From: Flavobacterium sp.
GTDB taxonomy: Bacteria; Bacteroidota; Bacteroidia; Flavobacteriales; Flavobacteriaceae
Reading direction: 5' to 3'
DNA length: 17,714 bases
Assembly (NCBI GenBank): GCA_004296145.1
Contig: SEBM01000017.1
Span: forward strand, 1-17,714
Below are positions 1 to 6,883 of this stretch, piece after piece; the stretch's first letter is position 1, and every line of letters starts with the position of its first letter. The position numbers were made by a program, and so were the translations under genes. The notes beneath the pieces are model-generated. The model made no database searches. It had not been told where the DNA came from and was given only the letters and a program-made list of their open reading frames with translations.

Positions 1-20
1 GTTCATAATCATTATTGAAC

Positions 21-256
21 ACATACATTTGTAAAGTAAATTATAAGTTCTGTCAAAAATTGAAATCAACAAAAAGCCTTAAAGTTTTTCTTGTCCTAGA
101 TTAAGTGAAGATTTTTTAAACAGCACATACATTTGCAAAGTAGATTGTAAGTTCTGTTCAAAATTGAAATCAACAAAAAGCCTTAAAACTTTTCTTGTTC
201 TAGATTAAGTGATGATTTTTTAAACAGTACATACATTTGCAAAGTAGATTAGAAGT
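21..256. repeat. 104-bp tandem repeat, about 2.3 copies, each with a TACATTTG box
   Basis: Two full units (21-124, 125-228) and the start of a third (229 to about 256) repeat with an exact 104-base period; units 1 and 2 differ by scattered substitutions only. Every unit begins ACATACATTTG, so TACATTTG, a match to the Bacteroidota -7 consensus TAnnTTTG, recurs at 24-31, 128-135 and 232-239. I see no TTG/TTTG box 17-23 bases upstream of any of them, so promoter function is unproven. No open reading frame of note crosses the array. It ends about 75 bases before the next gene, after a short run of repeated 'agaacct' words (about 286-318). Confidence 0.85.
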
Positions 257-332
257 TAAGCCAGCTAAATTCAAAGTAAAAAACTTAGAACCTTAGCCGC
301 TCAGAACCTCAGAACCTTAACAAAAAACGATT

Positions 333-647
333 ATGAAAACTCTTGAATTCTTATTACTCGGAAAAAACGAAGCAATTCTGGCCATTTTACTTCGTCTTGT
401 AAACGCAGATGAAAACTGGAACGCGGTCGCTTTCAATCACGAGAAAGAAGCTCAGGAATATTTTCAGAATCACAAAATCGACATTGTACTTTTGAGTTCC
501 GGAATCGAAAATCATGTCGAAAAAGAGTTTACTTCTTTTTGTTTAAAAAATCAGCCAGAAGTAGAAGTAATTGAACATTTTGGCGGCGGAAGCGGATTAT
601 TAAAATCTGAAATCCTGCACCGCTTACATCTAAAAGGAAAAATTTAG
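333..647 (+). CDS. Small protein resembling a degenerate response-regulator receiver
   Basis: A 104-residue protein starting at the first ATG after the repeat array. It has no signal peptide or membrane segment, so it is probably cytoplasmic. The pattern resembles the first four strands of a CheY-like receiver: a hydrophobic N-terminal strand (residues 4-9), a helix, then 'IDIVLLSSG' at 49-57, where a true receiver has the phospho-acceptor Asp at the end of strand 3; here that position is Ser55. A second strand (77-80) is followed by a Gly-rich turn (84-88). The acidic pair after strand 1 is also missing (Gly10-Lys11-Asn12). If the fold is right, this is a non-phosphorylated pseudo-receiver without an output domain. 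The fold call is by eye and moderate at best; as a gene it is well supported by length, codon use and position. No obvious operon partner: 230 bases separate it from the next gene. Confidence 0.7.
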   Translation: MKTLEFLLLGKNEAILAILLRLVNADENWNAVAFNHEKEAQEYFQNHKIDIVLLSSGIENHVEKEFTSFCLKNQPEVEVIEHFGGGSGLLKSEILHRLHLKGKI

Positions 648-877
648 GTACCAGAATTTTTCTTTTCAAATTATCAAAAACCATTTAAAGTCTTATAACA
701 ACGAATATTAGTCAGTCATTGACGATATATCGTTAGGAACTTTATTGCCTTTTCAGAAACATTCCTTTAAAATCAACGCCTCGCAAATAAGGCACTCATT
801 TTGAATGCGATAAACTGAAAAAAATAATTAAAAAAACTTTTCAAAACCCAATTTAATAACATTTAAAAATTAATACC
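648..877. other. Non-coding spacer with a 12-bp perfect palindrome
   Basis: No convincing ORF. ACGATATATCGT at 722-733 is a perfect palindrome and could be a regulator site. TCATTTTG (796-803) differs from the Bacteroidota -7 consensus at one base (C for A) and has no TTG partner at the right distance. The last 60 bases before the ATG at 878 are very A-rich, typical of Bacteroidota leaders. Confidence 0.4.
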
Positions 878-1567
878 ATGAAAAAATTAATCGTAACAGC
901 AGTTTTATTATTCGTAACATTTATCGGTTTCGCACAAAAACCAAGTCAGGCATTACTAACACCAGCAAACCATGCCTTAATACTTATAGATTATGAAAGC
1001 CAAATGGGATTTGCAGTAGGCAACATACCAATAGATCAACTTCGTAACAATACCGCTTTGGTGGCCGGAGCTTCAAAAATTTTCAAAGTTCCGACAGTAG
1101 TAACAACAGTTGCAGAAAAATCATTTAGCGGACCTGTTTTTAGAGAAATCGAAGAATTTTATCCACAGGCAACTTCAAATTATATAGATCGTACTTCAAT
1201 GAATACCTGGGAAGACGCTAATGCTTACAAAGCAATTGTGGCAAAAAATAAAAAGAAATTAGTATTTGGAGGTTTATGGACAAGTGTATGTATCGTTGGA
1301 CCAGTATTATCTTCAATCAACGAAGGTTATGATGTTTATGTAATTACAGATGCAAGCGGTGACGTTTCTAAAGAAGCACATGAAATGGCTGTAACCCGTA
1401 TGGTTCAGGCTGGTGCACACCCAATAACTTCTTTACAATATTTATTAGAATTACAACGCGACTGGGCTCGTCAGGAAACTTATGTTCCTGTGACAGATTT
1501 AGTTAAAAAATATGGTGGTGCTTACGGAATTGGAGTTCAATACGCTCACGAAATGCTAAAACACTAA
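878..1567 (+). CDS. Exported isochorismatase-fold cysteine hydrolase (YcaC-like)
   Basis: A 229-residue hydrolase of the isochorismatase superfamily. Residues 1-19 form a Sec signal peptide (Lys-Lys, hydrophobic core, cleavage near FA-Q20), so it should act in the periplasm; most family members are cytoplasmic. The superfamily triad is visible: Asp38 in 'LIDYE', Arg105 in 'DRTSMNTW' at the position that is Lys in many members but Arg in YcaC-type ones, and the nucleophile Cys138 in 'GLWTSVCI'. The later 'VYVITDASG' and 'LQRDWAR' blocks also match YcaC-like proteins. The family acts on amides, nitriles or vinyl ethers, and the YcaC substrate is not established, so I give no reaction. The start is the only ATG that yields the signal peptide. 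It precedes an exported amidohydrolase and a porin but is separated from them by a terminator-like hairpin. Fold and triad are seen; periplasmic location is inferred. Confidence 0.9.
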   Translation: MKKLIVTAVLLFVTFIGFAQKPSQALLTPANHALILIDYESQMGFAVGNIPIDQLRNNTALVAGASKIFKVPTVVTTVAEKSFSGPVFREIEEFYPQATSNYIDRTSMNTWEDANAYKAIVAKNKKKLVFGGLWTSVCIVGPVLSSINEGYDVYVITDASGDVSKEAHEMAVTRMVQAGAHPITSLQYLLELQRDWARQETYVPVTDLVKKYGGAYGIGVQYAHEMLKH

Positions 1568-1597
1568 TTAATAATTGCTTACTGATTAGTCCATAAA

Positions 1598-1627
1598 AAG
1601 GCTGTGTTAAGTCACAGTCTTTTTTTT
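1598..1627 (+). terminator. Rho-independent terminator-like hairpin after the YcaC-like gene
   Basis: A 9-bp stem (1598-1606 with 1613-1621, one G-U pair) with a 6-base loop, followed by a run of T to 1627. It lies 31 bases after the stop at 1567 and 30 bases before the next ATG. It should end or attenuate transcription between the hydrolase and the amidohydrolase. No promoter-like box was seen in the 29 bases between the T run and that ATG, so the downstream genes probably depend on read-through or on an unrecognised promoter. Confidence 0.75.
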
Positions 1628-1656
1628 ACCCAAAACCGAACAAAAAACCACTCATC

Positions 1657-3441
1657 ATGAAACTGAATATCAAAATATTAGCATTTTTATTTCTAATTTC
1701 TCTTCCCATTTTCGCTCAAGGCAAAAAAGCGACACTCATCGTTCATCATGCTGTAATTCATACTTTGGATGATAAAAATACAATTGTCGAAGCTATGGCT
1801 GTAGCCGATGGAAAAATCCTGAAAACCGGAAAAAACAGTGAAATCTTAAAATTAAAAGACAAAAAAACAACCATAATCGATGCCAAAGGAAAAGTAATTA
1901 TCCCAGGAATATTTGATTCTCACATGCACATTATTCGCGGCGGAAGATTTTATAATACCGAATTACGCTGGGATGGCGTAAAATCCCTAAAAAGAGCTTT
2001 GGCAATGTTGAAAGAACAGGCGCAAAGAACTCCAAACGGACAATGGGTTCGTGTTGTCGGCGGATGGAATGCGTATCAGTTTGAAGAAAAAAGACTTCTG
2101 ACTTTAGCAGAAATCAACGAAGCTACAGGCGATGTTCCTGCTTTTATACTTCATTTATACGGACACGCTTACCTAAACAAAGCCGGATTGGAAACTCTAA
2201 AAATTGATGCCAATACACCAAATCCAAATGCGGGATTAATTGAAAAAGATGCCAACGGGAACCCGACTGGATTATTGGTTGCCGAGCCAAACGCTTTTAT
2301 CCTCTACTCTACTCTTGCCAAACTTCCTGAACTTTCAAATGAGGAAAAAATAAATTCGACCAAACAATTTATGACCGAAATGAACCGACTTGGCGTAACC
2401 GCGATTATTGATGCAGGCGGAGGTTTTCAGAATTTTCCGGGAGATTATGGTGTAACACATGAACTGGATAAAGAAAGTCAATTAACGGTAAGAATGCCTT
2501 ATTATTTATTTGCACAAAAAGCTGGAAGCGAACTTAATGATTATTCAAAATGGGTCAGCACGGTAGAAATTGGTGAAGGCCACGACGATGATCATGAAAA
2601 TAAAGTCGAATACCACACACAAGGTGCCGGAGAAAATTTGGTTATGAGTGCCGGAGATTTTGAAAACTTTGATAAACCAAGACCTGAATTGAGTCCGGTG
2701 ATGGAAGGACAATTAAAAGAAGTTTTGTCTTTACTAATTAAAAACAGATGGCCTTTTAGAATTCACGCTACTTATAATGAAAGCATTACTCGATTTTTAA
2801 ATGTAATTGAAGACATCAATAAAGAAACACCTTTAAACGGGCTTTTATGGTTCTTTGATCACGGAGAAACAGTTTCTTTCGAAAACTTAAAAAGAATAAA
2901 AGCGTTAAACGGCGGATTGGCAATTCAGCACCGAATGGCATATCAGGGAGAAAGTTTCATCAAAAGATATGGAAAAGCGGCAGCTGCCAATACAGTTCCG
3001 TTAAAGAAAATTCTGGAAATGGGAATCAAAGTCGGAATGGGAACTGACGGAACCAGAGTAGCAAGTTACAATCCGTGGGTGGGTTTATATTGGCTGACAA
3101 CAGGAAAAACTTTGGGCGGATTAAAATACATGAACGATGAAAATATTCTGGACAGAACAACCGCTTTAAAATTATTCACTTACGGAAGCGCTCAGCTTAT
3201 CAATATTGAAAAAGACAGAGGAATGCTTGTAGCAGATAAACTTGCCGATTTTGCCATTCTTTCTGATGATTATTTTTCAACTTCTGAAGAAAAAATCTTA
3301 GACATCGAATCAAAATTAACTGTCGTAAACGGAAAAGTAGTTTACGCCGACAATGACTTTAGAACATTTGCAAATCCAACACCAAAGGCAATTCCTGACT
3401 GGAGTCCTGTAAATTACTTTGGAGGTTATCAAAAAAATTAA
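1657..3441 (+). CDS. Exported YtcJ-like metal-dependent amidohydrolase
   Basis: A 594-residue amidohydrolase of the Amidohydro_3/YtcJ type, full length for the family. Residues 1-20 are a Sec signal peptide, so the enzyme is periplasmic. The N-terminal beta-sandwich has the usual 'MAVADGKIL' block, followed by 'IIPGIFDSHMH', which gives the metal-binding HxH (His89, His91). Later metal or catalytic candidates are His370 ('RIHATYNES'), His402 ('FFDHGE') and Asp464 ('GMGTDGTR'), in the order expected for the TIM barrel. The family block 'GAGENLVMSAGDFENF' is present, preceded by an Asp/His-rich stretch (about residues 309-315) that may be a surface loop. The C-terminal 'LADFAILSDDYF' block closes the sandwich. 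Family members hydrolyse formamides and other amide bonds; the substrate here is unknown. Its stop codon shares one base with the porin start, a tight translational coupling that suggests one pathway: entry through the porin, then cleavage in the periplasm. Confidence 0.92.
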   Translation: MKLNIKILAFLFLISLPIFAQGKKATLIVHHAVIHTLDDKNTIVEAMAVADGKILKTGKNSEILKLKDKKTTIIDAKGKVIIPGIFDSHMHIIRGGRFYNTELRWDGVKSLKRALAMLKEQAQRTPNGQWVRVVGGWNAYQFEEKRLLTLAEINEATGDVPAFILHLYGHAYLNKAGLETLKIDANTPNPNAGLIEKDANGNPTGLLVAEPNAFILYSTLAKLPELSNEEKINSTKQFMTEMNRLGVTAIIDAGGGFQNFPGDYGVTHELDKESQLTVRMPYYLFAQKAGSELNDYSKWVSTVEIGEGHDDDHENKVEYHTQGAGENLVMSAGDFENFDKPRPELSPVMEGQLKEVLSLLIKNRWPFRIHATYNESITRFLNVIEDINKETPLNGLLWFFDHGETVSFENLKRIKALNGGLAIQHRMAYQGESFIKRYGKAAAANTVPLKKILEMGIKVGMGTDGTRVASYNPWVGLYWLTTGKTLGGLKYMNDENILDRTTALKLFTYGSAQLINIEKDRGMLVADKLADFAILSDDYFSTSEEKILDIESKLTVVNGKVVYADNDFRTFANPTPKAIPDWSPVNYFGGYQKN

Positions 3442-4814
3442 TGATGAAAAATACATTCTTACTATTGTTGCTTTTGGGAATCCTTTTTTCTGCAAATGCA
3501 CAACAAAAACCAGTTTTCCAAAAGCTGCGATATGAGGATGATTTCACCTATCTGAAAGCAGATTCAGCGAAAAACGTATACGAGAAAATCAAATATATAC
3601 CGCTTGGGAAAAATGAAAAATTCTACGCTACAATTGGCGGTGAAATCAGAGAACAATATTTTTATACGGTTAATGATAAATGGGGTGACGAAACAGATGG
3701 CGGCGATGGCTATTTACTTTCACGCTATTTGCTGAATGCTGATGTGTACTTTGGGAGATTCAGAACTTTTATCGAATTGCAAAGCAGTCTCGCCAACAGC
3801 AAAATCGATCCAAGTCCGGTTGACGAAAATGAACTGGATTTTCATCAGGCATTTCTGGATGTAGATTTAATTCAAAATACAGCTCAACAATTGACTTTTA
3901 GAGTTGGAAGACAGGAAATGTCGTATGGTTCGCAGCGTCTGGTAAGTGTTCGCGAACGTCCGAATAACCGAATTGCTTTTGACGGAATGAAGCTTTTCTA
4001 TAAAAACAAAAACTGGCAAACCGATGCTTTTTACACACATCCAATTGCAAATATTTCGGGCGTTTTTAATGATGATTTTAATGAAAATGCCAAGCTTTGG
4101 GGAAGCTATACTGTGATTCATAAAGTGCCATTCATTCAGAATATTGATTTGTATTATTTAGGATTATGGAAAAACCGTGCTGTTTTTGACAACGCAATTG
4201 GCGAAGAAACCAGACATTCTGTTGGAACAAGAATCTGGAAAACCAAAGGAAATCTGAAATATGATTTTGAAGCATTGTATCAGTTTGGGAAAATCAATTC
4301 GCAAAACATTTCAGCCTGGACGCTTTCATCAAATACTTCTTATACTTTTGATAATGTAAAATTCAAGCCTGAAATGGGTTTGAAAACCGAATTTATTTCC
4401 GGAGATAAAAACAGTAATGACAATAAATTACAGACTTTTAATCCTTTATATCCAAAAGGCGCTTATTTCGGTTTAGTTGGTTTGATCGGTCCTTCCAATT
4501 TAATTGATATTCACCCATCTATAGCTTTTGATTTAACGGAAAAATTAGGTTTCGGGATTGATTATGATATTTTTTGGAGAGCAAATAGGAACGACGGTCT
4601 ATACGCGCCAAACATGCAGCTTTTATATTCCGGAAAAGACACAACCGAACGTTTTATAGGAACACAATTAATCTCAAATTTTGATTATACCGTAAACAAC
4701 TTTTTGACTTTTTCTATAGAAGGCGCATGGTTTAATGCAGGAGCATTTTTAAAAGAAGTCGGCACAGGAAAAGATTATTTTTATTCTGCAATTACAGCAC
4801 AATTCAAGTTTTAA
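3441..4814 (+). CDS. Outer-membrane porin, alginate-export (AlgE-like) family
   Basis: A 457-residue outer-membrane beta-barrel of the Alginate_exp type. It has a Sec signal peptide (Leu-rich core, cleavage after ANA about residue 21), alternating aromatic/hydrophobic strands throughout and a C-terminal Phe ('AQFKF'), the usual signature for barrel insertion. Family blocks recognised include 'IGGEIREQYFY', 'ELDFHQAFLDVD', 'RVGRQEMSYGSQRLVSVRE' and 'RIAFDGMKLFY'. The Arg-rich blocks fit a pore for an acidic or polar solute, but in Bacteroidota the family is not restricted to alginate and no alginate genes are nearby. Two adjacent ATGs (3441 and 3444) are possible; the first overlaps the preceding TAA by one base. 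The last 44 bases are duplicated in decayed form at 4875-4919. It is likely the entry channel for the substrate of the exported hydrolases upstream (inference). Confidence 0.9.
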   Translation: MMKNTFLLLLLLGILFSANAQQKPVFQKLRYEDDFTYLKADSAKNVYEKIKYIPLGKNEKFYATIGGEIREQYFYTVNDKWGDETDGGDGYLLSRYLLNADVYFGRFRTFIELQSSLANSKIDPSPVDENELDFHQAFLDVDLIQNTAQQLTFRVGRQEMSYGSQRLVSVRERPNNRIAFDGMKLFYKNKNWQTDAFYTHPIANISGVFNDDFNENAKLWGSYTVIHKVPFIQNIDLYYLGLWKNRAVFDNAIGEETRHSVGTRIWKTKGNLKYDFEALYQFGKINSQNISAWTLSSNTSYTFDNVKFKPEMGLKTEFISGDKNSNDNKLQTFNPLYPKGAYFGLVGLIGPSNLIDIHPSIAFDLTEKLGFGIDYDIFWRANRNDGLYAPNMQLLYSGKDTTERFIGTQLISNFDYTVNNFLTFSIEGAWFNAGAFLKEVGTGKDYFYSAITAQFKF

Positions 4815-4843
4815 TAAAAAGAACCATAGGTTCGAAACATTTT

Positions 4844-4867
4844 GTAGGGACGGATTTTAATCCGTCC
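4844..4867. repeat. REP-like palindrome: GTAG followed by a hairpin
   Basis: GTAG (4844-4847) sits directly before a perfect inverted repeat, GGACGGATT (4848-4856) with AATCCGTCC (4859-4867) around TT. A GTAG tetranucleotide followed by a short palindrome is the architecture of REP elements mobilised by TnpA-REP (RAYT) transposases in other bacteria. There is no T tract after it, so it is not a classical terminator. It lies between the porin stop and a decayed copy of the porin 3' end. The assignment to a REP family is inference; the palindrome is certain. Confidence 0.6.
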
Positions 4868-4874
4868 AAATCGT

Positions 4875-4919
4875 GAAGATTATTTTTATTCTGCTTTGAC
4901 GGCATAATTTAAATTCTAA
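4875..4919 (+). pseudogene. Decayed duplicate of the porin C-terminal strand
   Basis: In the porin reading phase this stretch translates as EDYFYSALTA-stop-FKF-stop, against the real porin end KDYFYSAITAQFKF-stop (4771-4814). The first 19 bases after the Glu/Lys codon start are identical between copies; the rest is about two-thirds identical. The Gln codon has become a stop. It is a remnant of a porin-gene duplication or of a lost tandem paralog, separated from the live copy by the REP-like palindrome. No further porin-like sequence was recognised upstream of it within the 60-base spacer. Confidence 0.7.
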
Positions 4920-4924
4920 ATTTG
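4895..4924 (+). promoter_or_regulatory. Bacteroidota-type promoter for the 2H phosphoesterase gene
   Basis: TTTG at 4895-4898, an 18-base spacer, then TAAATTTG at 4917-4924, matching the Bacteroidota pattern TTTG, about 19 bases, TAnnTTTG. It is the best complete promoter in the window. The ATG at 4945 follows 20 bases later, giving a short leader. The -33 box and part of the spacer lie inside the decayed porin tail (4875-4919). Confidence 0.65.
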
Positions 4925-4944
4925 TGTAATTCAAAGTCCTAAAA

Positions 4945-5508
4945 ATGGAGAAAAAGTATTCGGTTGCCATTTATCCTTCACAAGATGTTATTGATGCTGT
5001 CAAAACAATGAAGGATTATTTAAAAAGCAAAATAGATTGGTATAACAGCTGCAATTCTACAGCGCATATTACGATTTGCGAATTCACAATCGACGAATCT
5101 CAAATTGATACCTACAAAAAAAAGCTTTTCAAAATCTGTGATACTTTTACTCCGACTCAAACGTATTTAGATCATTTTGGTTCTTATGACAATGCCGGAG
5201 CTTTCTTTATTGCTCCGAATGAAGAATCCAAAAACAATTTAAAACCAATCATGAAAAAGATTCAGGAAACCCTGAAATCTTTAAAATTAAAAAAAAGTGA
5301 CGATCCCCATATGTCAATTGGCAGAAAACTGACTGCTGAAAATCTTAAAATTGCTTCACAGCTTTTTACGACAATTGATATTGATTTTTTATGCAAGGAG
5401 ATTGTTTTGAGAGAATTAGATCCGATTAAAAAGCAGTTTTTTGTTATTGATACTTTTTCATTTAATGGAAATTCACAACCGGAATTTGTTCAGGGGAGTT
5501 TGTTTTAA
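4945..5508 (+). CDS. 2H phosphoesterase / 2'-5' RNA ligase-like (LigT family) protein
   Basis: A 187-residue cytoplasmic protein of the 2H phosphoesterase superfamily. The two defining H-x-T/S motifs are present in two half-domains: His41-Ile-Thr43 ('AHITICEF') and His122-Met-Ser124 ('DPHMSIGRK'). These His residues line the active site that handles 2',3'-cyclic phosphate or 2'-5' bonds in family members (RNA ligase, cyclic phosphodiesterase). The length is typical of LigT-like proteins. Bacterial substrates are mostly undefined, so a role in RNA end processing is only a family expectation. The first ATG follows a complete Bacteroidota promoter, and there is no signal peptide. It appears monocistronic: it has its own promoter and a 313-base non-coding, palindrome-rich region downstream. 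The porin operon upstream gives no functional hint. Confidence 0.85.
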   Translation: MEKKYSVAIYPSQDVIDAVKTMKDYLKSKIDWYNSCNSTAHITICEFTIDESQIDTYKKKLFKICDTFTPTQTYLDHFGSYDNAGAFFIAPNEESKNNLKPIMKKIQETLKSLKLKKSDDPHMSIGRKLTAENLKIASQLFTTIDIDFLCKEIVLRELDPIKKQFFVIDTFSFNGNSQPEFVQGSLF

Positions 5509-5732
5509 CCGCAAGGATCGCTAGGAATTACGCAAGGTTCGCAAAGCTTTTTTCTCATTTTGTGTCATTTCGACGAAGGAGAAATCACATGCGGGATTCT
5601 ATAAAGTTTTATCCAGTTTGTGGAGTTTCTAGTGCGATTTCTCCTTCGTCGAAATGACACACTTTATGTTTAGCGAAAAGATTAATAAAACCTAGCGCCC
5701 TTTGCGTAAACCCTAGCGCTCCTTGCGGTTAA
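5505..5732. repeat. Composite nested inverted repeat (outer arms)
   Basis: The outer arms begin with a perfect 12-base pair (5505-5516 with 5721-5732, TTAACCGCAAGG type) and continue imperfectly inward to about 5546 and 5691, with repeated 'acgcaa' and 'gctagg' words. The left end overlaps the stop codon of the 2H phosphoesterase gene. Inside it sits a second inverted repeat (5561-5661). The whole block could form one long hairpin in RNA or single-stranded DNA. No ORF is supported; this is a non-coding mobile or repetitive element rather than a terminator, since no T tract follows. Confidence 0.75.
5561..5661. repeat. 26-bp perfect inverted repeat, element A of a palindromic family
   Basis: Arms 5561-5586 and 5636-5661 are perfectly complementary over 26 bases around a 49-base centre. 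Each arm contains a smaller hairpin: ATTTC (5567-5571), loop GACGAAGGA, GAAAT (5581-5585). The element at 6775-6874 has the same plan with the same 9-base loop and a different but still complementary stem. Confidence 0.85.
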
Positions 5733-5792
5733 AACAAAATCCCCACAAACCAAAACCTGAAACTTGAAACCTGAAACAAAAAAACAATTTCG

Positions 5793-5800
5793 TATATTTG
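5793..5800 (+). promoter_or_regulatory. -7 box TATATTTG upstream of the AraC-family gene
   Basis: An exact match to TAnnTTTG, 21 bases before the ATG at 5822. No TTG lies at the expected 17-23 base distance upstream (the nearest, 5764-5766, is 26 bases away), so a -33 element is weak or absent. Confidence 0.5.
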
Positions 5801-5821
5801 AATTTTACAATTCACAGCAAT

Positions 5822-6745
5822 ATGAAATCACTAGATTCATTTTATCAGGATATCACAGAAGGTTCAACGGTTGAACCGAATTCTTTACTTCCAAACGATA
5901 TTAAAAAGGAAATTGGACATTTTAATATTTTTAGTATTAAAGAACTTTTAGAACGCCTTCATGGGAAATCTCCCATGCCTTATGATCGCAGAGCATATTA
6001 TAAAATAAGTTTGATAAAAGGTAAGAACAGAGCTGAATATGCTGATAAAGTAATTGAAATCAATCAATACGCTTTGTTGTTTGCAACGCCAAAGATTCCT
6101 TATAATTATGTTCCGCAGGATACAAATCAGGCTGGACAGTTTTGTGTATTTACGAGTGAATTTCTTTCTAAAAACAAAAGTGGAATCGATTTGGACGAAC
6201 TTCCTATTTTTGCTTCAGACGGTTATCCCGTATTTCAGCTTTCAGAAGAAGAAGTTCCTGAAGTCGAACTGATTTTCAATAAAATACAAAAAGAAATCAA
6301 TTCTGATTATGCTTTTAAATATGATTTGATTCGAAATTATGTTGCAGAGTTAATTCACTTCGGACAAAAATTACAACCTTTAACGGCATTGTATTCCAAA
6401 CACAATTCGGCTGCGAGGGTTTCTTCTTTATTTGCAGAATTATTAGAAAGACAATTCCCAATCGAGTCTCCAAATCAGCGACTTGTGTTAAGAACCGCCA
6501 AAGATTTTGCCGACAGATTATCAGTGCATGTGAATCATCTTAATAAGGTTTTAAAAGAAAACACAGGAAAAACCACAACTGAATTAATCAGCAGCAGATT
6601 AACAAACGAAGCTAAAATTCTATTGAAACAAACCGACTGGAATATCTCTGAAATAGCTTATTCACTGGGTTTTGAGGAATTAGCACATTTCTCAAACTTC
6701 TTTAAAAAACAAACGACCTTTACGCCTTTGGCTTTCCGCAGCTAA
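5822..6745 (+). CDS. AraC-family transcriptional regulator
   Basis: A 307-residue DNA-binding protein. The C-terminal part (about 215-307) is an AraC/XylS double helix-turn-helix: a first HTH around 'DFADRLSVHVNHLNKVLKE', then 'ISEIAYSLGFEELAHFSNFFKKQTTFTP', the strongly conserved second HTH and tail. The N-terminal part (about 1-200) is a ligand or dimerisation domain that I cannot assign in detail; 'YYKISLIKGK' and 'LLFATPKIPY' resemble the cupin-like sensing domain common in Bacteroidota AraC proteins. I chose the ATG at 5822 over an in-frame TTG at 5798, because that TTG lies inside the TATATTTG promoter box. Two SDR genes on the same strand follow after a 279-base gap with their own -7 box, a common arrangement in which the regulator controls the adjacent oxidoreductases (inference). 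Confidence 0.88.
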   Translation: MKSLDSFYQDITEGSTVEPNSLLPNDIKKEIGHFNIFSIKELLERLHGKSPMPYDRRAYYKISLIKGKNRAEYADKVIEINQYALLFATPKIPYNYVPQDTNQAGQFCVFTSEFLSKNKSGIDLDELPIFASDGYPVFQLSEEEVPEVELIFNKIQKEINSDYAFKYDLIRNYVAELIHFGQKLQPLTALYSKHNSAARVSSLFAELLERQFPIESPNQRLVLRTAKDFADRLSVHVNHLNKVLKENTGKTTTELISSRLTNEAKILLKQTDWNISEIAYSLGFEELAHFSNFFKKQTTFTPLAFRS

Positions 6746-6774
6746 TTTTAGATTTTCTATAATTACCACAAAGT

Positions 6775-6874
6775 TGTCATCCTGACGAAGGAAGGATCTT
6801 CGTAAGAAACTCTACAAAGATTGGAAATACAATAAGGAGCTACTTACGAGGATCCTTCCTTCGTCAGGATGACA
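6775..6874. repeat. 32-bp inverted repeat, element B of the palindromic family
   Basis: Arms 6775-6806 and 6843-6874 are complementary at 31 of 32 positions around a 36-base centre. Each arm contains ATCCT (6779-6783), loop GACGAAGGA (6784-6792), AGGAT (6793-6797). The loop is identical to that of the element at 5561-5661, and the stem differs by paired changes. No T tract follows. It lies 30 bases after the AraC stop codon and may also act as an mRNA 3' structure. Confidence 0.85.
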
Positions 6875-6883
6875 CAAAATAAG

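Noticed and set aside
21..256. CRISPR-like array
   Set aside because: The whole 104-base unit is conserved, with no alternation of repeats and unique spacers, and no cas genes are present.
3441..4814. Alginate secretion function for the porin
   Set aside because: No alginate synthesis genes are present, and the family is broadly used for other solutes in Bacteroidota.
5798..5821. TTG start extending the AraC-family protein by eight residues
   Set aside because: The TTG is part of the TATATTTG -7 box; the ATG at 5822 gives a normal leader.
6775..6874. Simple terminator of the AraC gene
   Set aside because: No T tract follows, arms are 32 bases long and the same design recurs upstream of the gene, so a repeat element fits better.
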